A DNA stretch of 64,000 nucleotides from Dechloromonas sp. H13 (GTDB taxonomy: Bacteria > Pseudomonadota > Gammaproteobacteria > Burkholderiales > Rhodocyclaceae). Positions 16,972-25,713 of the stretch are shown here, in pieces. The stretch spans positions 124,001 to 188,000 of the forward strand of contig NZ_SSXX01000005.1 of the NCBI RefSeq assembly GCF_009469615.1, in the 5' to 3' direction. Position numbers and translations under genes: made by a program. Position 1 is the first letter of the stretch; the number at the start of each line of letters is the position of its first letter. The notes beneath the pieces were generated by a model, which was given only the letters and a program-made list of their open reading frames with translations, was not told the DNA's origin and made no database searches.

Positions 16972-18066
16972 TCATCGCCCGAACAGGCCCTTCAGCAGGG
17001 TACCGACGCCGGGCGTCGCGGCATCCTGGGCGGCGCCGGCGGCGGCCGCTTCCATGCCGAGGAACACGCTGTCGAAGGCGGTGACGTTGACCGTGGCGGT
17101 CCAGATCAGCGGCTTCTTCTCGCCCGGCTTCTGCGGCGGGTAGGAAAAGCCCTGCACCGGGCCGTGCGCGATGCCGGTCAGCATCGCCATCTCGCCCTTG
17201 GCGAAGATGCCCTCGGGGATGGTGCAGTCGTGCTGGCTGGCTGGCAGCATCGGGCTCTTGTTGCGTGCCGCCAGCCACATCACGACGTCCTTGTCGTTGC
17301 CGGCGGACACCGCCTGCAGGTCGTAGCCGCGGGCGCGGCCGAGGGCGGCCCAGGTCAGCGGGATGGCGGCCTTGAGGTCGCTCGCCTGGGCGCGGAGGTT
17401 CATCGGTTCGAGGAAGTCAAGGGCCGGCGTCAGGCTGAAGCGGATATCGTCGTTCATGAAGTTGGCCTTGACGACGTGCTCGCCGACGGCCGAGGCGCCG
17501 TCCGGGATGCCGCGGTAATTCTGGTCGCCGGCCGGCCAGCCGATGCTGCGCGGCGGCAGCGACGCATCGGGCGGCGCCCCGCGTCCGCGGCTGCGCCCCT
17601 GGCGCGCCATCGCCTGGACCTCGGGCGGCACCTTGCCGGCCATTGCCCGGAAGTCGATGATCTCCGGCTGCCCCTTCGGCACCGTCGGCGAGCAGCCCCA
17701 GTAGATCAGCACGCGGCCGTCCGGCTCGCCGTCGGGAGCGCTGCCGCCGCCGCTCCGCCGCTCGCCCTGGAGCGGCAGTTGCGGGCCGATGCGCATGGCC
17801 TCCGGCACGGTGTGCGCTGCCTGGTAACTGGCCGGCAGGTCGCTGGGCGCGGTCAGGCGCAGGTCCATGTTGCGGCTGACGCTGCTGCCACCGCCACCGC
17901 CGGACAGCATGCCCATGATGCCGCCCATGCCGCCGCCGGCACCCATGCCGGCATGCGTCGTCAGGCGCATTTCGTAGACGGTCGGCGCGGCCAGCGCCGG
18001 CAGGGCCAGTGCGGCGAGCGGGAGGGACAGCGTGCGCAGCAGGACGGACAGGGGACGGGGTTGCAT
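16972..18066 (-). CDS. Secreted Gly/Met-rich protein of unknown function
   Basis: This 364-aa protein has a signal peptide (cleavage after ALAALPALA at about residue 28) and a flexible stretch of Gly and Met at about 40-60, then a mixed domain with no family I recognise. I start at the ATG 18064-18066 because GGAGG stands seven bases upstream; the frame is open 11 codons further. The sequence QHDCTIPEGIF and the WGCSPTVPKGQP segment contribute its only two cysteines outside the leader, so one disulfide is possible. It sits between the permease and ATPase of a NodIJ-like exporter, which suggests a linked envelope role. Confidence 0.75.
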   Translation of the reverse strand: MQPRPLSVLLRTLSLPLAALALPALAAPTVYEMRLTTHAGMGAGGGMGGIMGMLSGGGGGSSVSRNMDLRLTAPSDLPASYQAAHTVPEAMRIGPQLPLQGERRSGGGSAPDGEPDGRVLIYWGCSPTVPKGQPEIIDFRAMAGKVPPEVQAMARQGRSRGRGAPPDASLPPRSIGWPAGDQNYRGIPDGASAVGEHVVKANFMNDDIRFSLTPALDFLEPMNLRAQASDLKAAIPLTWAALGRARGYDLQAVSAGNDKDVVMWLAARNKSPMLPASQHDCTIPEGIFAKGEMAMLTGIAHGPVQGFSYPPQKPGEKKPLIWTATVNVTAFDSVFLGMEAAAAGAAQDAATPGVGTLLKGLFGR

Positions 18067-18129
18067 GGTGTGGCCTCCGCGGGGTCGGGTTGGGGTCATG
18101 TCATTCTAGACCATCGCCATGGCCGGCCG

Positions 18130-18162
18130 GTTGCGGTCGACGCCCGCAAAAGGCCGATTTTC
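18130..18162 (+). repeat. 33-bp element, intergenic copy
   Basis: GTTGCGGTCGAC followed by AAAA, GGCC and GATTTTC. It lies in the 104-bp gap between the secreted-protein gene and the ABC ATPase gene, directed against both. Confidence 0.8.
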
Positions 18163-18170
18163 GCGGCCGC

Positions 18171-19088
18171 TCAGTCGCGCAGCTCGCGCCCGGTGAGCTT
18201 GATGAAGACGTCCTCGAGGTTCGAGGCGCGATGCACGTAGCGCAGGCCGGGCGCCTCGGCCAGGCGGGCGAGCAGCGGACGCGGCTCGCCGCAGTAGAAG
18301 AAGGCCGTCTCGCCGCTGGTCTCGACGCGCCCGGCGAGGTCGCGGTGGGCGGCGACGAAGGCCGGCAGGTCGCCGCCCGCCTCGTCGTAGACCTCGACCA
18401 CCTGCGGCTCGATGTGCGCGGCGATCAGTTCGCGCGGGCTGCCTTCGGCGATCTTGCGCCCGTGGTCGATGACGATCAGCGTGTCGCACAGGCGCTCGGC
18501 CTCGTCCATGAAGTGGGTGGTCAGGATCAGCGTCTTGCCCGCCGACTTGAGCTGCTTGAGGCGCTCCCAGATCAGGTGGCGGGCCTGCGGGTCGAGGCCG
18601 GTGGTCGGCTCGTCGAGAAAGACGAGGTCGGGGTCGTTGACCAGCGCGCGGGCCAGCGTCAGGCGCCGCTTCATGCCGCCGGAAAGGGTGGCGATGCGCG
18701 CGTCGGCCTTGCTGCCCAGCCCGGCGAAGTCGAGCAGTTGCGGGATGCGCTGGCGCACGTCGGCGTCGGCCAGCCCGAAGTAGCGGCCGAAGACGAGCAG
18801 GTTTTCGGCGCAGGTGAAGTCGGGGTCGAGGTTGTCGAACTGCGGCACGACGCCGACCCGCGCCCGCGCCTGCTGCGCCGCGGCCGGAATGGCGTGGCCG
18901 TTGAGCGTCACGGTGCCGCCGTCGGGCGCGGTGAGCCCGAGGCAGAGGCGCAGCGTCGTCGTCTTGCCGGCGCCGTTCGGCCCGAGCAGGCCGAAGCAGC
19001 GGCCGGCCTCGACGGCGAACGAGAGGCCGGCGACGACTTCGGTGCCGCCGTAGGTCTTGCGCAGGCCAGCGGCGCTCAGTGCCGCCAT
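18171..19088 (-). CDS. NodI-like ABC exporter ATP-binding protein
   Basis: This 305-aa ATPase has Walker [11 protein letters not shown], the signature [14 protein letters not shown], Walker [13 protein letters not shown] and the H-loop TTHFMDEAE. The protein ends in a short extra domain of about 75 residues ([10 protein letters not shown] and onward), as in NodI/DrrA-type exporters. It should power the permease at 16164-16943. The start overlaps the hydrolase stop by 13 bp. Confidence 0.9.
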   Translation of the reverse strand: MAALSAAGLRKTYGGTEVVAGLSFAVEAGRCFGLLGPNGAGKTTTLRLCLGLTAPDGGTVTLNGHAIPAAAQQARARVGVVPQFDNLDPDFTCAENLLVFGRYFGLADADVRQRIPQLLDFAGLGSKADARIATLSGGMKRRLTLARALVNDPDLVFLDEPTTGLDPQARHLIWERLKQLKSAGKTLILTTHFMDEAERLCDTLIVIDHGRKIAEGSPRELIAAHIEPQVVEVYDEAGGDLPAFVAAHRDLAGRVETSGETAFFYCGEPRPLLARLAEAPGLRYVHRASNLEDVFIKLTGRELRD

Positions 19089-19714
19089 GCGCGGGTGATG
19101 ATGTCGCGGATCAGGTGCAGGCGACGGTGGAAGAAGTGGTCGGCGCCGGGCACGACGACGACCGGCAGGTCGAGCGGATGGGCCCAGTCGAAGACGTTGG
19201 CCAGCGGCACCGTTTCGTCGGCCGAGCCGTGGATGACGATGGTGTCGTGCGGCACGGCCTCGGTGTCGTACTGGCGGGTGCCCTCGACGAAGCCGGCGGC
19301 GGTGCCGACCAGCACCAGGCGCTGCGCCGGATGGCCGGCTTCGGCGAGGCGCTTGGCGACGCGCGTCTGGCAGTAGGCGCCGAAGGAGAAGCCGGCGAGC
19401 GCGACGGGAATGTTGCCGCAGCGGCACTTGGCGTCCTCGAGCACGGCGAGCAGGTCGTCGGTTTCGCCGCGGCCCTCGTCATGGATGCCCTCGGTGCCGC
19501 CGACGCCGCGGAAGTTGGGGCGGAAGGCGGCGTAGCCGAGGCTGACGAAGGTGCGCGCCAGCGTGTAGGCGACCTTGTTGGTGTTGGCGCCGCCGCCCAG
19601 CGGGTGCGGGTGGGCGATCAGGGCGATGCCCTTCGGCGCGTCCGGGCGCTCCATGATGACCTCGATCTTGCCGACCGGGCCGTCGATCAGGATTTTCTCT
19701 TCCGGGGCTTTCAT
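19076..19714 (-). CDS. Alpha/beta hydrolase, COG2945 type
   Basis: This 212-aa cytosolic hydrolase has [14 protein letters not shown] near the start, [13 protein letters not shown], the nucleophile GFSFGAY, the acid in HGSADETVP and the His in GADHFFHRR. The pattern is that of the small hydrolases related to dienelactone hydrolase that are annotated as CocE/NonD or COG2945. The substrate is unknown. It is coupled by ATGA to the ferredoxin gene upstream. Confidence 0.85.
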   Translation of the reverse strand: MKAPEEKILIDGPVGKIEVIMERPDAPKGIALIAHPHPLGGGANTNKVAYTLARTFVSLGYAAFRPNFRGVGGTEGIHDEGRGETDDLLAVLEDAKCRCGNIPVALAGFSFGAYCQTRVAKRLAEAGHPAQRLVLVGTAAGFVEGTRQYDTEAVPHDTIVIHGSADETVPLANVFDWAHPLDLPVVVVPGADHFFHRRLHLIRDIITRAWRH

Positions 19715-20019
19715 ATCCTCAGGCGCTCCACGACGCGGCCATGCACCAGGTGCTCCTGGATGATTTCCTCGACGTCTTCCTTGTCGACATAGGTGTACCA
19801 GACGGCTTCCGGGTAGATGACCATGACCGGGCCCTCGTCGCAGCGGTCGAGGCAGCCGGCCTTGTTGATGCGCACCTTGCCGGCGCCCTTCATCTTGAGC
19901 TGGGCGATGCGGTCCTTGGCGTAGGTCTGCATCTCGCTGGCGCCGTGCGCGTTGCAGCAGGTTTCGCCCGCTTCGCGCTGGTTGCAGCAGAAAAAGACGT
20001 GATGTTTGAAATGGCTCAT
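19711..20019 (-). CDS. Thioredoxin-like [2Fe-2S] ferredoxin
   Basis: This 102-aa protein has the cysteines of the thioredoxin-like ferredoxin family: HVFFCCNQREAGETCC near the start and AGCLDRCDEGP in the second half. It would bind a [2Fe-2S] cluster and act as an electron carrier. A strong ribosome site AAGGAGGAAAG precedes the ATG. It is the first gene of the minus-strand run that includes the hydrolase and ABC exporter, and is divergent from gltS. Confidence 0.9.
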   Translation of the reverse strand: MSHFKHHVFFCCNQREAGETCCNAHGASEMQTYAKDRIAQLKMKGAGKVRINKAGCLDRCDEGPVMVIYPEAVWYTYVDKEDVEEIIQEHLVHGRVVERLRI

Positions 20020-20106
20020 CTTTCCTCCTTGGGGTCAGGAATTATAGTTCCCGCCTTCCGCCAACTGGGTGAAAATGACCGGCAACTTGTCCGGCTTGTG
20101 ATCGTC

Positions 20107-21309
20107 ATGCTCGAACTCGATGTCTATGGAACCCTGGTTGCCGCCTCGGCGGTGCTGCTGGTTGGACAACTGCTGGTGACGCGGGTGCGCTGGCTGTCCG
20201 CCTACACCATCCCGGAACCGGTGGCCGGCGGCCTGCTGGTGGCGCTGCTGATGCTCGCGCTGCGCAGCGGCTTCGATTTCCAGGTGCAGTTCGACACCAA
20301 CCTCAGCGCGCCGCTGATGCTCACCTTCTTCGCCTGCATCGGGCTCAACGCCGACCTCGCCAGCCTGCGCAAGGGCGGCCGGCCGCTGCTGGTGTTTCTC
20401 GGCGTCGTCCTCGGCTTCCTCGTGCTGCAGAACGTGACCGGGCTGCTGCTGGCGACGGCGCTCGGGCAATCGCCCTTCTTTGGCCTGCTCGCCGGGTCGA
20501 TCGCCCTCTCCGGCGGGCACGGCACCGGGGTGGCCTGGGGCCGGGTGTTCAGCGAGCAGCACGGGGTCGTCGCGGCGACCGAAATCGCCCTCGCCTGCGC
20601 CACCTTCGGCCTGGTGCTCGGCGGCATCCTGGGCGGGCCGGTCGCCAAGCATCTCATGCGCCGGGTGGCGCTGCCGGCGGACGGCGCCGGCGGGCCGCCG
20701 GAAAACACTTTCGAGAAGCCGCACGAGGTGCGCCTGATCACCGCGCCGGCGCTGATCGAGACGCTGGCCCTGATCTCGATCTGCCTGCTCGCCGGGCAGG
20801 CCATCGCGCGGGCGCTGGCCGGCAGCCTGCTGGAGCTGCCGGCCTTCGTCTGCGTCCTCTTCGTCGGCGTCGTGCTGCGCAACGGCCTCGCCGCACTCGG
20901 CTGGTACGACGTCTTCGAGCGCGCCGTGTCGGTGCTCGGCAACGTCTCGCTCGCCCTCTTCCTGGCCATGGCGCTGATGACCCTGCGCCTGTGGGAACTC
21001 TCGGCGCTGGCTCTGCCGCTGCTCGGCCTGCTCTTCGGGCAGGCGCTGCTGATGGTCGCCTACGCGGTCTTCGTCACCTTCCCGGTGCTCGGGCGCAATT
21101 ACGACGCGGCGGTGATCGCCGCCGGCCATTGCGGCTTCGGGCTGGGGGCGACGCCGACGGCGATCGCCAACATGCAGGCGGTGACCGACCGCTTCGGCTC
21201 GGCGCCCCTGGCCTTCCTGGTGGTGCCGATGGTGGGGGCGTTCTTCATCGACATCGCCAATGCGATTGTGATCAAGCTGTTTCTGGCGTTGCCGGTATTT
21301 TCGGGTTGA
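20107..21309 (+). CDS. gltS: Sodium/glutamate symporter GltS
   Basis: This 400-aa inner-membrane protein has ten or more spans and the two inverted-repeat halves of the GltS family, marked by SGGHGTGVAWG and CGFGLGATPTAIANM. The length equals E. coli GltS (401). It should import glutamate with Na+. I chose the ATG at 20107; an in-frame GTG at 20098 is also possible, and neither has a strong ribosome site. The open frame to the left is a shadow of the ferredoxin gene. Confidence 0.92.
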   Translation: MLELDVYGTLVAASAVLLVGQLLVTRVRWLSAYTIPEPVAGGLLVALLMLALRSGFDFQVQFDTNLSAPLMLTFFACIGLNADLASLRKGGRPLLVFLGVVLGFLVLQNVTGLLLATALGQSPFFGLLAGSIALSGGHGTGVAWGRVFSEQHGVVAATEIALACATFGLVLGGILGGPVAKHLMRRVALPADGAGGPPENTFEKPHEVRLITAPALIETLALISICLLAGQAIARALAGSLLELPAFVCVLFVGVVLRNGLAALGWYDVFERAVSVLGNVSLALFLAMALMTLRLWELSALALPLLGLLFGQALLMVAYAVFVTFPVLGRNYDAAVIAAGHCGFGLGATPTAIANMQAVTDRFGSAPLAFLVVPMVGAFFIDIANAIVIKLFLALPVFSG

Positions 21310-21341
21310 AGGGCCGGGTTTTGTGCCCGAGGCGTGGGCGG

Positions 21342-21592
21342 GTTCTGAGGCGTCGGTTTCCGCGCCTGACGCGCGTCTTACTTTCTTCTTGCGTCGCCAA
21401 GAAGGAAGTAAGCAAAGAAGAAGGCGACCCTGGGTCGGCGCCGGCTGCGCCGGTTCCCTGCGCTACTCGCCTTGGGCGGGGGCTGCGCAACTCGGGCTGC
21501 GCCCTCAGACAGTGCTCGCCCTTTTTCCGCCCAAGCCTGCGTTGCTCGGCACCTCCCAAGGGGCCCGGAAAACCCGCCCGTGCTGAACCGGC
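21342..21592 (+). repeat. Dispersed repeat family, copy A
   Basis: It starts near TTCTGAGGCGTCGG and carries a long hairpin (21377-21412), then CCTGGGTCGGCGCCGG, CTGCGCTACTCG, CTGCGTTGCTCGGC and CCTCCCAAGGGGCCCG. The same blocks in the same order appear on the opposite strand at 21668-21983. Repeats with an ACTTTCTT...AAGAAAGT hairpin like this are common after genes in beta- and gammaproteobacteria, from general knowledge. Confidence 0.8.
21377..21412 (+). terminator. Long A/T-rich hairpin downstream of gltS
   Basis: A 15-bp stem (CTTACTTTCTTCTTG against CAAGAAGGAAGTAAG, one G-T wobble) with a loop of about 6 nt lies 70 bp after the gltS stop. It can fold as RNA and may end or protect the gltS transcript, although no clean U-run follows. 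Confidence 0.5.
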
Positions 21593-21606
21593 ATCGCAGC
21601 GATTTT

Positions 21607-21639
21607 GATTTTTGCCCATTTTTGGTGGTCGACCGCAAC
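21607..21639 (-). repeat. 33-bp element between the two inverted repeats
   Basis: On the minus strand: GTTGCGGTCGAC, then AAA at 19-21 within a run of five A, GGGC and AAAAATC. It fits the consensus at every fixed position and lies in the spacer between repeat copies A and B. Confidence 0.8.
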
Positions 21640-21667
21640 AGGCCGATTTTTTTCATTGCCGTTTGAG

Positions 21668-21983
21668 CCGAGACGTCTTTCGGGCCCCTTGGGAGGCGCT
21701 GAGCAACGCAGGCGGGCCGGGGGCAGTCGGCTGGCGTTGTTTGAGCCGCAGGCGAGTTTAGCCAGCCGCCCGGCCTGCCGAGTAGCGCAAGGTACCGGGC
21801 TTGCCCGGCGCCGACCCAGGGGTGGCCTTTTCTTTGGCTACTTTCTTTTGGCCACCCAAAAGAAAGTATGCCCGCCGGCAAGGCGGAAAACAGCGCATCA
21901 AGAAACCCGCCCGCGCGTCGGGCGCGGAACCCGACGCCTCAGAAGACCCGAGCCGAGCGTTAGGCACGGAACGCCAACCAGAA
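21668..21983 (-). repeat. Dispersed repeat family, copy B (inverted)
   Basis: Read on the minus strand it repeats the landmarks of copy A: TTCTGAGGCGTCGG, the ACTTTCTT hairpin, CCTGGGTCGGCGCCGG, TGCGCTACTCGG, CTGCGTTGCTC and CCTCCCAAGGGGCCCG. It ends against the stop of the cation ATPase gene. The copy is diverged from A, especially in the middle, so the pair is not a recent duplication. Confidence 0.8.
21839..21868 (-). terminator. 13-bp perfect hairpin downstream of cation ATPase
   Basis: TACTTTCTTTTGG and CCAAAAGAAAGTA form a perfect 13-bp stem with a 4-nt loop (CCAC). It is 116 bp past the ATPase stop and mirrors the hairpin in copy A. It is likely a transcript-end or RNA-stability structure. 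Confidence 0.5.
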
Positions 21984-24698
21984 TCATCCCCTCCCACGTT
22001 CCACGTGAAACGCCGTCCAGCGTTTCTCCACCCCGACGATCAGCGCGCAGAGCCAGGCGAAGGCGAAGATTTCGCCCCATTCGGCGATGCCGATCGGCGC
22101 CGTGTGGAAGGCGGCGTTGAGCGGTGGCCAGTAGGTGAGCAGCAGCTGGAGGACGGCCATCGCCGTCAAGCCGCCCCAGAACCACGGGTTGGTGAACAGG
22201 CCGACCTGCCAGAAGGGGCGCGTCAGCGAGCGGCAGTTGAACAGGTAGAGCATTTCGACCAGCACGAAGACGTTGACCGCGACCGTCCGTGCCTCGGCCA
22301 GCGTGTGCCCCTGTTCCAGTTCGCGCAGGAAGAGGCCGAAGGCGCCGCCGAGCAGGAGCAGCGAGACCAGCACGATGCGGCGGATCAGGGCGCCGTCGAG
22401 TACCGGCGTCGCCAGCCGGCGCGGCGGGCGGTTCATGATGCCGCGCTCGATCGGCTCGAAGGCCAGCGTCAGGCCGAGCAGCACGGCAGTGGTCATGTTG
22501 ATCCAGAGAATTTGCAGCGGCGTGATCGGCAACGTGGCGCCGAAGACGATGGCGGCGACGATGACCAGCCCCTCGCCGAAATTGGTCGGCAGGGTCCACG
22601 TGATGAATTTGACCAGGTTGTCCCAGACGCCGCGCCCCTCCTCGACCGCCGCCTCGATGCTGGCGAAGTTGTCGTCGGTGAGCACCATCGCTGCCGCTTC
22701 CTTGGCCACCTCGGTGCCGCCCTGCCCCATGGCGATGCCGATGTCGGCCTGCTTGAGCGCCGGCGCGTCGTTGACCCCGTCGCCGGTCATCGCCACCACC
22801 TCGCCGCGTTCCTGCAGGGCGCGCACCAGGCGCAGCTTCTGTTCCGGTTCGACGCGGGCGAAGACGTCGATTTCGTGTGCTGCCGTGGCCAGCGCCGCGT
22901 CGTCGAGCGCCGCCAGTTCGCGGCCGGTCAGCGCCCGTTCGCCGGGGATGCCGATCTGGCGGGCGATGGCCAGTGCCGTCGTGGCGTGGTCGCCGGTAAT
23001 CATCTTGACCCGGATGCCGGCCGAATGGCAGTGGCGGATCGCCGCGACCGCCGCCGGGCGCGGCGGGTCGATCATGCCGACGAGGCCGAGCAAGGTCAGG
23101 TTGTCGATGCCGGTTGCGGTCAACGGCGAATCCGGGGCCAAAACCGCACGCGCCAGCAGCAGCACGCGCATCCCCTGGCCGGCCAGCGCCTGCGCGGCGG
23201 CCTCGACGGCGGCCGGGTCGAGCGGCGCCGGACGGCCGTCGGCGGCGAGCCGGTCGACGCAGCGCGGCAGCAGGCGTTCGAGGGCGCCCTTGACGTAGAC
23301 GACGCATGCGCCGTCGGCCGCGTGCGCGGTGGCCATGAACTGGCGGCCGGCGTCGAAGGGCAGCTCGTCGCGGCGCGGGTACAGGGCGCGCAGCGTGTGC
23401 TCGTCGAGCCCGCCCTTGCGCGCGGCGACCAGCAGCGCTGCCTCGGTCGGATCGCCGGTGATCTTCCAGTGGCCGCCCTCGTGGCGAAGGCTGGCGTCGT
23501 TGCACAGGGCGCCGGCGACCAGGCACTCGCGCAGGGCGCCGGCGACCGGCACCGGCTGGCCGGCGAAGTCGATGGCGCCTTCCGGCCGGTAGCCGTGGCC
23601 GGCGACCGCGCACACGCGGCCATCGGCGACCAGGGCGCGCACGGTCATGGCGTTTTCGGTCAGCGTGCCGGTCTTGTCGGAACAGATGACGGTCGTGCTG
23701 CCCAGCGTCTCGACCGCTGGCAGGCGGCGGACGATGGCGCGCCGCCGCGCCATGCGCGCGACGCCGATCGCCAGGGTGACGGTGACCGCCGCCGGCAGGC
23801 CCTCGGGAATGGCGCCGACGGCGAGCGCGACGGCGGCCATGAACATGTCGAACGCCGCTTCGCCGCGCGCCAGCCCGACGCCGAAGGTGAGCACGGCCAG
23901 CCCGCCGATGGCCCACAGCAGCCACGTCGAGAAGGTCGCCATCTTGCGCGTCAGCGGCGTCGCCAGCTCGGGGGCGGCGGCCATCAGGTCGGCGATGCGC
24001 CCGGTCTCGGTGGCGTCGCCGGTGGCGGTGACCAGCCCGGTGCCCTGCCCGGCGACCACCGTGGTGCCGGCCCAGGCCATGTTGGCGCGTTCGGCGAGCG
24101 GCGTGTCGGCGGGCAGCGCCGCGCTGTGCTTGGCGATCGGCAGCGATTCGCCGGTGAGCAGCGAATCGTCGGTGTGCAGCTCCCGGCCGTGCACGAGCCG
24201 CAGGTCGGCCGGCAGGCGGTCGCCGGCGGCCAGCAGCACGACGTCGCCGGGCACCAGCTCGTGCGCCGCCAGGCGGCGGCGATGGCCGCCGCGGCGCACC
24301 GTGACCGGCATCGCCACGCTCCTGGCGAGCGCTGCCAGGGCGCCCTCGGCCCGCGCTTCCTGCCAGTAGCCGATGACGGCATTGACCAGTACGACGCCGA
24401 GGATGACGCTGGCGTCCACCCATTCGCCAAGGCCGGCGGTGATCCCGCCGGCAGCGATCAGCACGAGCACCAGCGGCTGTTTCAGCTGCTCGGCGAAGCG
24501 CCGCCAGGGCGGCTTGCCCGGCCGTTCGCTCAGGCGGTTGGGGCCGTGCCGGCGCAGGCGCGTGGCGGCTTCCACCTCGCTCAGCCCGGCGCCGCTGCCG
24601 ACGCCGAGTCGCGCCTCGGCCTCGGCCGGGGCCAGCGCGTGCCAGTTTACGTCCGGCGGCTGCTCAGCAGCAGGAAGGGCAGGGTCAGGAAGGGCCAT
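21984..24698 (-). CDS. P-type cation-transporting ATPase (P2/Ca2+-type)
   Basis: This 904-aa ion pump begins with the cation ATPase N-domain and has ten spans by the usual P2 layout. The landmarks are TGES in the actuator domain, PEGLPAAVTVTLAIG in span 4, the phosphorylated Asp in CSDKTGTLTEN, KGALE, MITGDH and TGDGVNDAPALKQADIG. PEGLPA in span 4 is the pattern of Ca2+ or Na+/K+-type pumps, not of Cu or Zn pumps. The ion is not certain. The start at 24698 overlaps the VanZ-like gene by 52 bp, which is long, but no later start is convincing. Confidence 0.92.
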   Translation of the reverse strand: MALPDPALPAAEQPPDVNWHALAPAEAEARLGVGSGAGLSEVEAATRLRRHGPNRLSERPGKPPWRRFAEQLKQPLVLVLIAAGGITAGLGEWVDASVILGVVLVNAVIGYWQEARAEGALAALARSVAMPVTVRRGGHRRRLAAHELVPGDVVLLAAGDRLPADLRLVHGRELHTDDSLLTGESLPIAKHSAALPADTPLAERANMAWAGTTVVAGQGTGLVTATGDATETGRIADLMAAAPELATPLTRKMATFSTWLLWAIGGLAVLTFGVGLARGEAAFDMFMAAVALAVGAIPEGLPAAVTVTLAIGVARMARRRAIVRRLPAVETLGSTTVICSDKTGTLTENAMTVRALVADGRVCAVAGHGYRPEGAIDFAGQPVPVAGALRECLVAGALCNDASLRHEGGHWKITGDPTEAALLVAARKGGLDEHTLRALYPRRDELPFDAGRQFMATAHAADGACVVYVKGALERLLPRCVDRLAADGRPAPLDPAAVEAAAQALAGQGMRVLLLARAVLAPDSPLTATGIDNLTLLGLVGMIDPPRPAAVAAIRHCHSAGIRVKMITGDHATTALAIARQIGIPGERALTGRELAALDDAALATAAHEIDVFARVEPEQKLRLVRALQERGEVVAMTGDGVNDAPALKQADIGIAMGQGGTEVAKEAAAMVLTDDNFASIEAAVEEGRGVWDNLVKFITWTLPTNFGEGLVIVAAIVFGATLPITPLQILWINMTTAVLLGLTLAFEPIERGIMNRPPRRLATPVLDGALIRRIVLVSLLLLGGAFGLFLRELEQGHTLAEARTVAVNVFVLVEMLYLFNCRSLTRPFWQVGLFTNPWFWGGLTAMAVLQLLLTYWPPLNAAFHTAPIGIAEWGEIFAFAWLCALIVGVEKRWTAFHVERGRG

Positions 24699-25699
24699 AG
24701 GGTCGCCACCCAGCGGGTCAGGCCGTTGAAGTTGAGGAAGTGCCCCTGGCGCCAGACGGCCAGCGCGGCGGCCGAATACGGGTTGGGCGGCGCCAGGTTG
24801 ACCAGGATGGCGCCGGCCATCAGGGCCAGCGCCGCCAGCATCAGGCGCGCCGTGGCCGGCAGCACGATGGCGGGAATCAGCCCGATGGCGGCCATCGTCA
24901 GGCCCATCCGGGCGCCCGGCGTCAGCCACGCGAAGGCGTCGCCGGGGCTGTCGAGAATCGCCGTCGCCAGGGTGCGGACCAGCAGGCCGAGCAGGATGAA
25001 GAGCGGTACCGCGAGATAGGCGAAGGCGATGCGCGCGCACAGCAGGCGTACGATGAGGCCGACCGCCAGCGCGTTGAAGGCGGTGATGCTGGCCTCGATG
25101 AGGACGAAGCTCTCGGCGGCGAACGGCACGGCGCCGCTCAGGCCGAGCAGTTGCCGGAGGTCGCCGGCGCCGAACAGCAGCGTTTCCGGCGAGAGCGGGA
25201 TCAGCAGCCAGAGCCCGAGCAGGGTGAGGCCGAGTTCGGCGTGCGGGACCGGCGCGATCAGGCGCGCCTGCAGGCCGGCGATGCGGTTGAAGATGCGCGG
25301 CCCGACCAGTTGCGCCCAGAGCGCGCCGAGCAGGCCGCCGAGGGCGTTGCAGGCGAGGTCGACGTTCGACGGCACGCGCGACGGCAGCCAGGTCTGCGCC
25401 GTTTCGAGCCCGAAGCTGACCGCGCCGGCGAGCACGACCGCCAGCACAGGCGCCGTGAAGCGGCCCGGCAGGCGGTAGAGCGCGAGAGTCAGGAAGAAGC
25501 CGAGCGGGACGTAGACCGCGACATTGGCGGCGAGGTCGAAGACCGTCCAGTAGCGCGGCCAGCCGCCTTCAAGAAAGGCGAGGGGCGAAACGCCCTTGTC
25601 CAGCCAGCCGGAAAACGGGTGCAGGCTGCCATAGACGACCAGGCCGAGCCAGGCCAGCGCAAGGTAACGGGCGAGAAGAACCGGGCCTCGGGAGTCCAT
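24647..25699 (-). CDS. VanZ-like membrane protein
   Basis: This 350-aa protein has about nine membrane spans. The N-terminal half matches the VanZ pattern: YGSLHPFSGW, the DLAANVAVYVPLGF segment, ETAQTWLPSRVPSNVDLACNALGG. The C-terminal half is extra membrane sequence. VanZ-like proteins are common in envelope polysaccharide and lipid loci, but their action is not defined. It ends inside the ATPase gene and starts 14 bp from the symporter stop. Confidence 0.85.
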   Translation of the reverse strand: MDSRGPVLLARYLALAWLGLVVYGSLHPFSGWLDKGVSPLAFLEGGWPRYWTVFDLAANVAVYVPLGFFLTLALYRLPGRFTAPVLAVVLAGAVSFGLETAQTWLPSRVPSNVDLACNALGGLLGALWAQLVGPRIFNRIAGLQARLIAPVPHAELGLTLLGLWLLIPLSPETLLFGAGDLRQLLGLSGAVPFAAESFVLIEASITAFNALAVGLIVRLLCARIAFAYLAVPLFILLGLLVRTLATAILDSPGDAFAWLTPGARMGLTMAAIGLIPAIVLPATARLMLAALALMAGAILVNLAPPNPYSAAALAVWRQGHFLNFNGLTRWVATLWPFLTLPFLLLSSRRT

Positions 25700-25713
25700 G
25701 GCCCGATTGTATG

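Larger units (their letters stand above)
21310..21983. other. 674-bp non-coding block with an inverted pair of dispersed repeats
   Basis: No convincing gene is present between gltS and the cation ATPase. The block holds two copies of one repeat family, about 260 and 315 bp, facing each other, with a copy of the 33-bp element between them. Frames on both strands across it (up to 167 codons) are low-complexity, lack ribosome sites, and are an effect of the repeat. Confidence 0.8.

Noticed and set aside
21323..22120. Several open frames up to 171 codons around the repeat block
   Set aside because: They follow the repeat sequence on both strands, have low-complexity translations and no start signals.
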